From NCBI GenBank assembly GCA_964479595.1, contig CAYZMU010000025.1:1-18552 (forward strand): 18,552 bases of DNA, read 5' to 3'. A program made the translations under genes and the position numbers. Numbering within the stretch: the first letter of the stretch is position 1; every line of letters starts with the position of its first letter. The notes beneath the pieces were generated by a model, which was not told the origin of the DNA, did no database searches, and saw only the letters and a list, made by a program, of their open reading frames with translations. This stretch comes from Firm-04 sp964479595. GTDB taxonomy: Bacteria > Bacillota > Clostridia > Oscillospirales > Ruminococcaceae. This document shows positions 15,701 through 18,552 of this stretch, piece after piece.

Positions 15701-16568
15701 AACGGCTGTCAGGAAGGCGGAGGAGGAGCTGCAAATCCGTACCCTCGCGCTGGAGGAAACAGCAAAGCGCCGCCAGAACGCGCGGGGCAAGCTCGAGGAA
15801 ATCGAGAAACGCCTCTCTCAGCTGAGCGGGGGCGCGAACGAGGAAGAGCTGCAAAAGCGTGAAGACGCGCTGCGCGAAACGCTTGAGAAAACGCGCGAAC
15901 AATCCGGCGAAATCCGGGTGCGCCTTGCCATCAACACGCGGCAGAAGGCGGCTCTGGGGACGCGCGCGGAGGAGATTCAAAAGCTCAGCGAACGCGCGAA
16001 GACGGTGAACCGCTTAAAAGTCATCGCGAACGGCACGGAGAGTCTGGAACAGGGCGACGAGGGCAGAAAGACGAAAGTCACTCTGGAGGCGTACGTGCAG
16101 ATCGCCTATTTTGAGCGGATTCTGCGGCGCGCCAACGAAAAATTCTTCCGCATGACGGACGGCAAGTACACCCTGCGGCGCCGCCCCGAAACCGCCGCGA
16201 AGCAGAACGAGCAGACGGGGCTTGAACTGGACGTTCTCGACCACGCCAACGGCACGGTGCGGCCGGTGCAGTCGCTTTCGGGCGGGGAGAGCTTTCAGGC
16301 GTCGCTATCGCTGGCGCTGGGGCTTTCGGAAGAGATTGAATCCAACGCGGGCGGCGTGCGTCTGGACACCATGTTCATCGACGAGGGCTTCGGCACCCTG
16401 AGCAGCGAGGACCTCTCGCAGGCGATGAGCGTTCTGGCGGAGCTTTCCGAGAGCGCGCGGCTGGTCGGGGTCATCTCCCATGTCGCGGAGATGAAGGAGC
16501 GCATCACGAATCAGATTTATGTCCGCAGGGGCCGCGGGGGCGAAAGCACCGTGGAAATCCGCGGCTGA
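12744..16568 (+). CDS. sbcC: Exonuclease subunit SbcC (Rad50-type SMC-like ATPase)
   Basis: A 1274-residue ATPase that partners SbcD. The N-terminal lobe carries the Walker A motif GDTGAGKTT (35-43). A Q-loop segment with MIAQGEFQKLLNA precedes two very long coiled-coil arms rich in Ala, Glu, Lys, Arg and Leu. These arms meet at a zinc hook CPVC (Cys 621 and 624), almost exactly in the middle of the chain. The C-terminal lobe has the ABC signature LSGGE (1178-1182), Walker B MFIDEGFG (1210-1217, catalytic Asp 1213 and Glu 1214) and the switch histidine in VGVISHVAEM. All functional elements are intact, so it is a full-length gene. It is longer than many bacterial SbcC proteins, which are often near 1000-1100 residues, with the extra length in the arms. 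A GGAG ribosome-binding site precedes the ATG. It sits between sbcD and the MetRS-like gene, probably in one operon. Confidence 0.96.
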   Translation: MRPLKLIMSAFGPYGGETEVDFTRLPAHGLYLITGDTGAGKTTIFDAICYALYGEPSGNYRTTAMLRSKFAAPGRRTFVKLTFLCRGEEYTAERIPGKKDVKSDAQPSQAKFTLRRPDGSVTSEKSAVRDLLGLDEKQFTQVAMIAQGEFQKLLNASTPERMKILRSIFSTEIYGEIGERLKAESKAAEEELSRAKDALRNSLLELQLPSDEPTREKIARGEYDPYDLSAVFAALEACMERDSAELSKLEDKEKTDTKALEEVQKNLETARALVSAQKDARVIRAQLADLTAKEESAKEAVARAKNTAAESEQLKSRAVLLKETLKQYDTLGQRNGEIARLENERASLTGQIMLKQNKIAELSRRLEAAKTERTRLLESPRILEQRGHEAEALRADLDAVNAGKEALNALRESGEGLRGAYGRRAGFEQSYEDKRTEGEALRRQIGELEEKVQTLPERTSAREKLEARCDRLRADMEDARGLLRDSGEYAKEREECGRLRGEREAAQKRVSEAKEALAARQGEVSELEEALKELQGTETEMEKYRAEKENLLARAREAEEFIKDRALYTEKLKARDAAREAYLRASGREEAAKQAYETARRDFLDNQAGILARELRDGEPCPVCGSKEHPAPAKPHANALAREEIEALKARADEAGAETAKKSAESAQAGAVAEHLERELNRTARELFSAGLEEAPQIAQKRREELAGQARLMDIAVEQADARGREAEEKARRLENARAALEAEEKALEELLDAADAAVKAESAAQGALREHAQRLSREGEERFKTPDLDVFGHKCEQLLAELEGELAEAQKQLEMESRAVRTLLSQRETLENLKTKSAEGQKQLEELASRLAAAREEENVTRGSVEKQRGDFAKTLTKLCGSADEKQAETLLRARSDDIKGKLARVSALTEQARKDTERLRMLERALPESEQELSGEREALHNLQTALARCNQNLINLQAQRDELKKSLPFENREAAAAQVQKLETAVRKAEEELQIRTLALEETAKRRQNARGKLEEIEKRLSQLSGGANEEELQKREDALRETLEKTREQSGEIRVRLAINTRQKAALGTRAEEIQKLSERAKTVNRLKVIANGTESLEQGDEGRKTKVTLEAYVQIAYFERILRRANEKFFRMTDGKYTLRRRPETAAKQNEQTGLELDVLDHANGTVRPVQSLSGGESFQASLSLALGLSEEIESNAGGVRLDTMFIDEGFGTLSSEDLSQAMSVLAELSESARLVGVISHVAEMKERITNQIYVRRGRGGESTVEIRG

Positions 16569-16588
16569 GCAGGAAGGAGACGGTTTTC

Positions 16589-18552
16589 ATGTCGCAGCAG
16601 CGCGAGGCGCCGCGCCCGGAATTTCCCAAACGCGCCGTCGTCACCGGCGGAATGCCTTACGGCAACAAGGAACTGCATTTCGGGCACGTCGGGGGCATGA
16701 TGGTTTTCGCGGACACCTACGCGCGGTTTCTGCGCGACCGAATCGGGCGGGAGAACGTGATTTTTGTCTGCGGGACGGACTGCTACGGCTCGCCCATCGC
16801 GGAGGCGTGGCGCCAGAAGACCGCGAGCGGGGAATTTTCGGGCAGCCTTTCGGATTACGTGCGCCAAAATCACGAGAAACAGCGCGAAACGCTCGAGGCG
16901 TACGGCATATCGCTCAATCTCTTCGCCGCGTCCGGGCTGCCCCCCGCAAAGGATATCCACGCAAAAGTTTCCGCGGAATTTATCAAATCGCTTTACGAAA
17001 AAGGGCAGCTCAAGCGTATCACCACACTGCAGTTTTACGATGAAAAGGCGGGCGTTTTCTTAAATGGGCGACAGGTGCTCGGCAAGTGCCCGGTAGAGGG
17101 CTGCGCCTCGGAGCAGGCGTACGCGGACGAATGCGCGCTCGGCCACCAGTACAATCCCCAGAACCTCATCGACCCCGTTTCCACGCTCACGGGCGAAAAG
17201 CCCGTCATGAAGCCTGTCACGAACTGGTACTTCAACCTGCGCGGCTACGAGGACCTGCTCAAGGGCTGGGTGGAGACCCTGCGGCGGGACAAAACCGCCC
17301 GGCCGGTGGTCACAAAGACCGTTTCGGAGTTTTTGAAACCCCCGGTGATCTATATCCGGCGCCCGTACGAGGAGCAGTACCGCGCGCTCTGTGACCGTCT
17401 GCCCAAGCATACGTATCTTGAGGAGCCCAAGAAACCGTCGTTTACCATAGCGTTTGAGGATCTGGAGAGCTGCGACGCGGCGGCGGCGATCCTGACAGAG
17501 AACGGGATTCGGTTCCGCACGGGGAAAACGCTGGTGCCGTTCCGGCTGACGGGCAATATCGAGTGGGGCGTGCCCGCGCCCTGTCTGGAAGGCGAGGAGC
17601 CCGCGACGGTCTGGGTCTGGCCGGAGTCGCTCTGGGCGCCCATCTCGTTCACCTGCGCGTATCTGGAACAGTCCGGGCGCGACAAGGCGGAGTGGAAGGA
17701 CTACTGGTGTTCCAAGGACGCGAAAGTCTATCAGTTTATCGGGCAGGACAATATCTATTTCTACGGCGTGGCGGAACCCGCGATGTGGATGGCGCAGCAG
17801 CAATCGGAAGAGAAGACTCTCGACCCGCCCGAGGGCGAGCTGCAGATGCCCACGATTGTCGCCAATCACCACATTCTCTTTATGAACAAGAAATCGTCCT
17901 CCTCGGGTTCTGTAAAACCCCCGATGGCGGACGAGCTGTTAAACTATTATACACCCGAGCAGCTCAGAATGCACTGGCTGAGTCTGGGGCTCGGCACGCA
18001 GTCGGTGAGTTTCAACCCCAAGCCCTTTGACGCCGCGCAGAAGGACGCGCCCGGTCAGGACCCGGTCATCAACGAGGGCATGCTGCTCACCGGCGTGTTC
18101 AACCGCGTCATCCGCACGGCGTTTTATACCGCGCAGAAACTCTTTGACGGCGTGCTGCCGCGGCAGGTCCCGGAGGATAGCTTTTTAGAGGACGCGAAAA
18201 AGGCGGTGCTGGAATACGAGCGGCATATGGCGGCTTTTGAGTTCCACCGCTGCATTTACGTTCTGGACAGCTATATCCGCGGCGCGAGCAAGTACACCTC
18301 CCGGACGCTCAAGGCGGACACCGAGGCGAACGCCGAAAGCGCGCAGGCGCTGGCGAACATCTTCCACACCATTCGCACGGCGGCGGTGCTGCTGCACCCC
18401 ATGGCGCCGTTCGGGACAGAGAAGCTGCGGGAGTACCTGCGCGTGGACGAGCGGATTTTCTCGTGGGACACCATCTTTGAGCCGCTGGCGTTCTTTACGG
18501 AGGAAGGCCACAAACTCAAATTCCTCCCTCCGCGCACGGATTTCTTCGCGCG
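16589..18552 (+). CDS. metG: Methionyl-tRNA synthetase-like class I aminoacyl-tRNA ligase (3' end outside window)
   Basis: About 654 residues are visible in one unbroken frame that leaves the window at the right edge. The Rossmann catalytic domain opens with VVTGGMPYGNKELHFGHVGG; HFGH (30-33) is the HIGH motif. FVCGTDCYGSPI matches the next MetRS block. A zinc-knuckle-like insert has CPVEGC (Cys 167 and 172), then Cys 182 and a GH (185-186) where a fourth cysteine is usual. VWVWPESLWAPISF and FIGQDNIYFYG follow the MetRS order. The KMSKS loop is abnormal: NKKSSSSG at 433-440, so the second lysine is Ser 437. An anticodon-binding helical domain follows after about 480. The protein should attach methionine to tRNA, but the loop change and cluster location leave room for a specialised paralogue. 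An AAGGAG ribosome-binding site precedes the ATG, 20 bp after the sbcC stop, implying co-transcription. Confidence 0.82.
   Translation, partial: MSQQREAPRPEFPKRAVVTGGMPYGNKELHFGHVGGMMVFADTYARFLRDRIGRENVIFVCGTDCYGSPIAEAWRQKTASGEFSGSLSDYVRQNHEKQRETLEAYGISLNLFAASGLPPAKDIHAKVSAEFIKSLYEKGQLKRITTLQFYDEKAGVFLNGRQVLGKCPVEGCASEQAYADECALGHQYNPQNLIDPVSTLTGEKPVMKPVTNWYFNLRGYEDLLKGWVETLRRDKTARPVVTKTVSEFLKPPVIYIRRPYEEQYRALCDRLPKHTYLEEPKKPSFTIAFEDLESCDAAAAILTENGIRFRTGKTLVPFRLTGNIEWGVPAPCLEGEEPATVWVWPESLWAPISFTCAYLEQSGRDKAEWKDYWCSKDAKVYQFIGQDNIYFYGVAEPAMWMAQQQSEEKTLDPPEGELQMPTIVANHHILFMNKKSSSSGSVKPPMADELLNYYTPEQLRMHWLSLGLGTQSVSFNPKPFDAAQKDAPGQDPVINEGMLLTGVFNRVIRTAFYTAQKLFDGVLPRQVPEDSFLEDAKKAVLEYERHMAAFEFHRCIYVLDSYIRGASKYTSRTLKADTEANAESAQALANIFHTIRTAAVLLHPMAPFGTEKLREYLRVDERIFSWDTIFEPLAFFTEEGHKLKFLPPRTDFFA

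Noticed and set aside
1..18552. Insertion sequence, prophage, toxin-antitoxin or defence island
   Set aside because: No transposase, integrase, phage structural or paired toxin genes are visible; the MutS-like and SbcCD genes alone do not make a defence system.

Overview
The window is about 18.5 kb of GC-rich DNA that is coding almost throughout. The gene content is that of a Gram-positive anaerobe of the Clostridia, most likely a high-GC member of the Oscillospiraceae/Ruminococcaceae type recovered by metagenomic assembly. That placement is inferred from family content: a DUF2156 acyltransferase-like protein, a CxxCxxCC cluster protein, a short MutS-like ATPase, a LacI-sensor/GGDEF fusion and an atypical MetRS-like enzyme. 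No marker gene confirms it. A run of exactly 100 N at 6496-6595 shows that the sequence is a scaffold. No tRNA, rRNA, CRISPR array, integrase or transposase was found.

Left block (1-9088, minus strand), in transcription order: glycogen phosphorylase (glgP), a 622-bp repeat-rich spacer holding the assembly gap, an intracellular GH13 alpha-glucan hydrolase, a DUF2156 protein, a cysteine-cluster protein, a short MutS-family ATPase, an AraC-type regulator, and a DivIC/FtsB-like division protein cut by the window edge. From the GH13 gene onward the gaps are 6 bp, 49 bp, a 4-base overlap, a 14-base overlap and 36 bp, so these genes are probably co-transcribed. Phosphorylase and GH13 hydrolase together are the classic pair for breaking down stored glycogen or imported maltodextrins.

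Centre (9089-9530): a divergent regulatory region with two convincing sigma-A promoters. One faces left to glgP (TTGCAA-17-TATAAT) and one faces right to the next gene (TTGACA-17-TAGAAT). Between and around them lie five copies of the heptamer CACAAAA, two as a perfect tandem repeat touching the glgP -35 box and two as an inverted pair.

Right block (9531-18552, plus strand): a 649-residue one-component signalling protein (LacI-type sugar-binding domain, GAF-like middle, GGDEF, no DNA-binding domain), a probable intrinsic terminator, then sbcD, sbcC and a methionyl-tRNA-synthetase-like gene that runs off the right edge. sbcD and sbcC encode the two subunits of the Mre11/Rad50-type nuclease that processes DNA ends and hairpins.

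The parts most worth a second look are the hairpin and tandem-repeat cluster around the assembly gap, the divergent control region joining a putative sugar-sensing diguanylate cyclase to glgP, the MetRS-like protein without a normal KMSKS lysine, and the MutS-like ATPase with an Asn at the Walker B aspartate. I see no clearly new multi-gene defence or mobile system.
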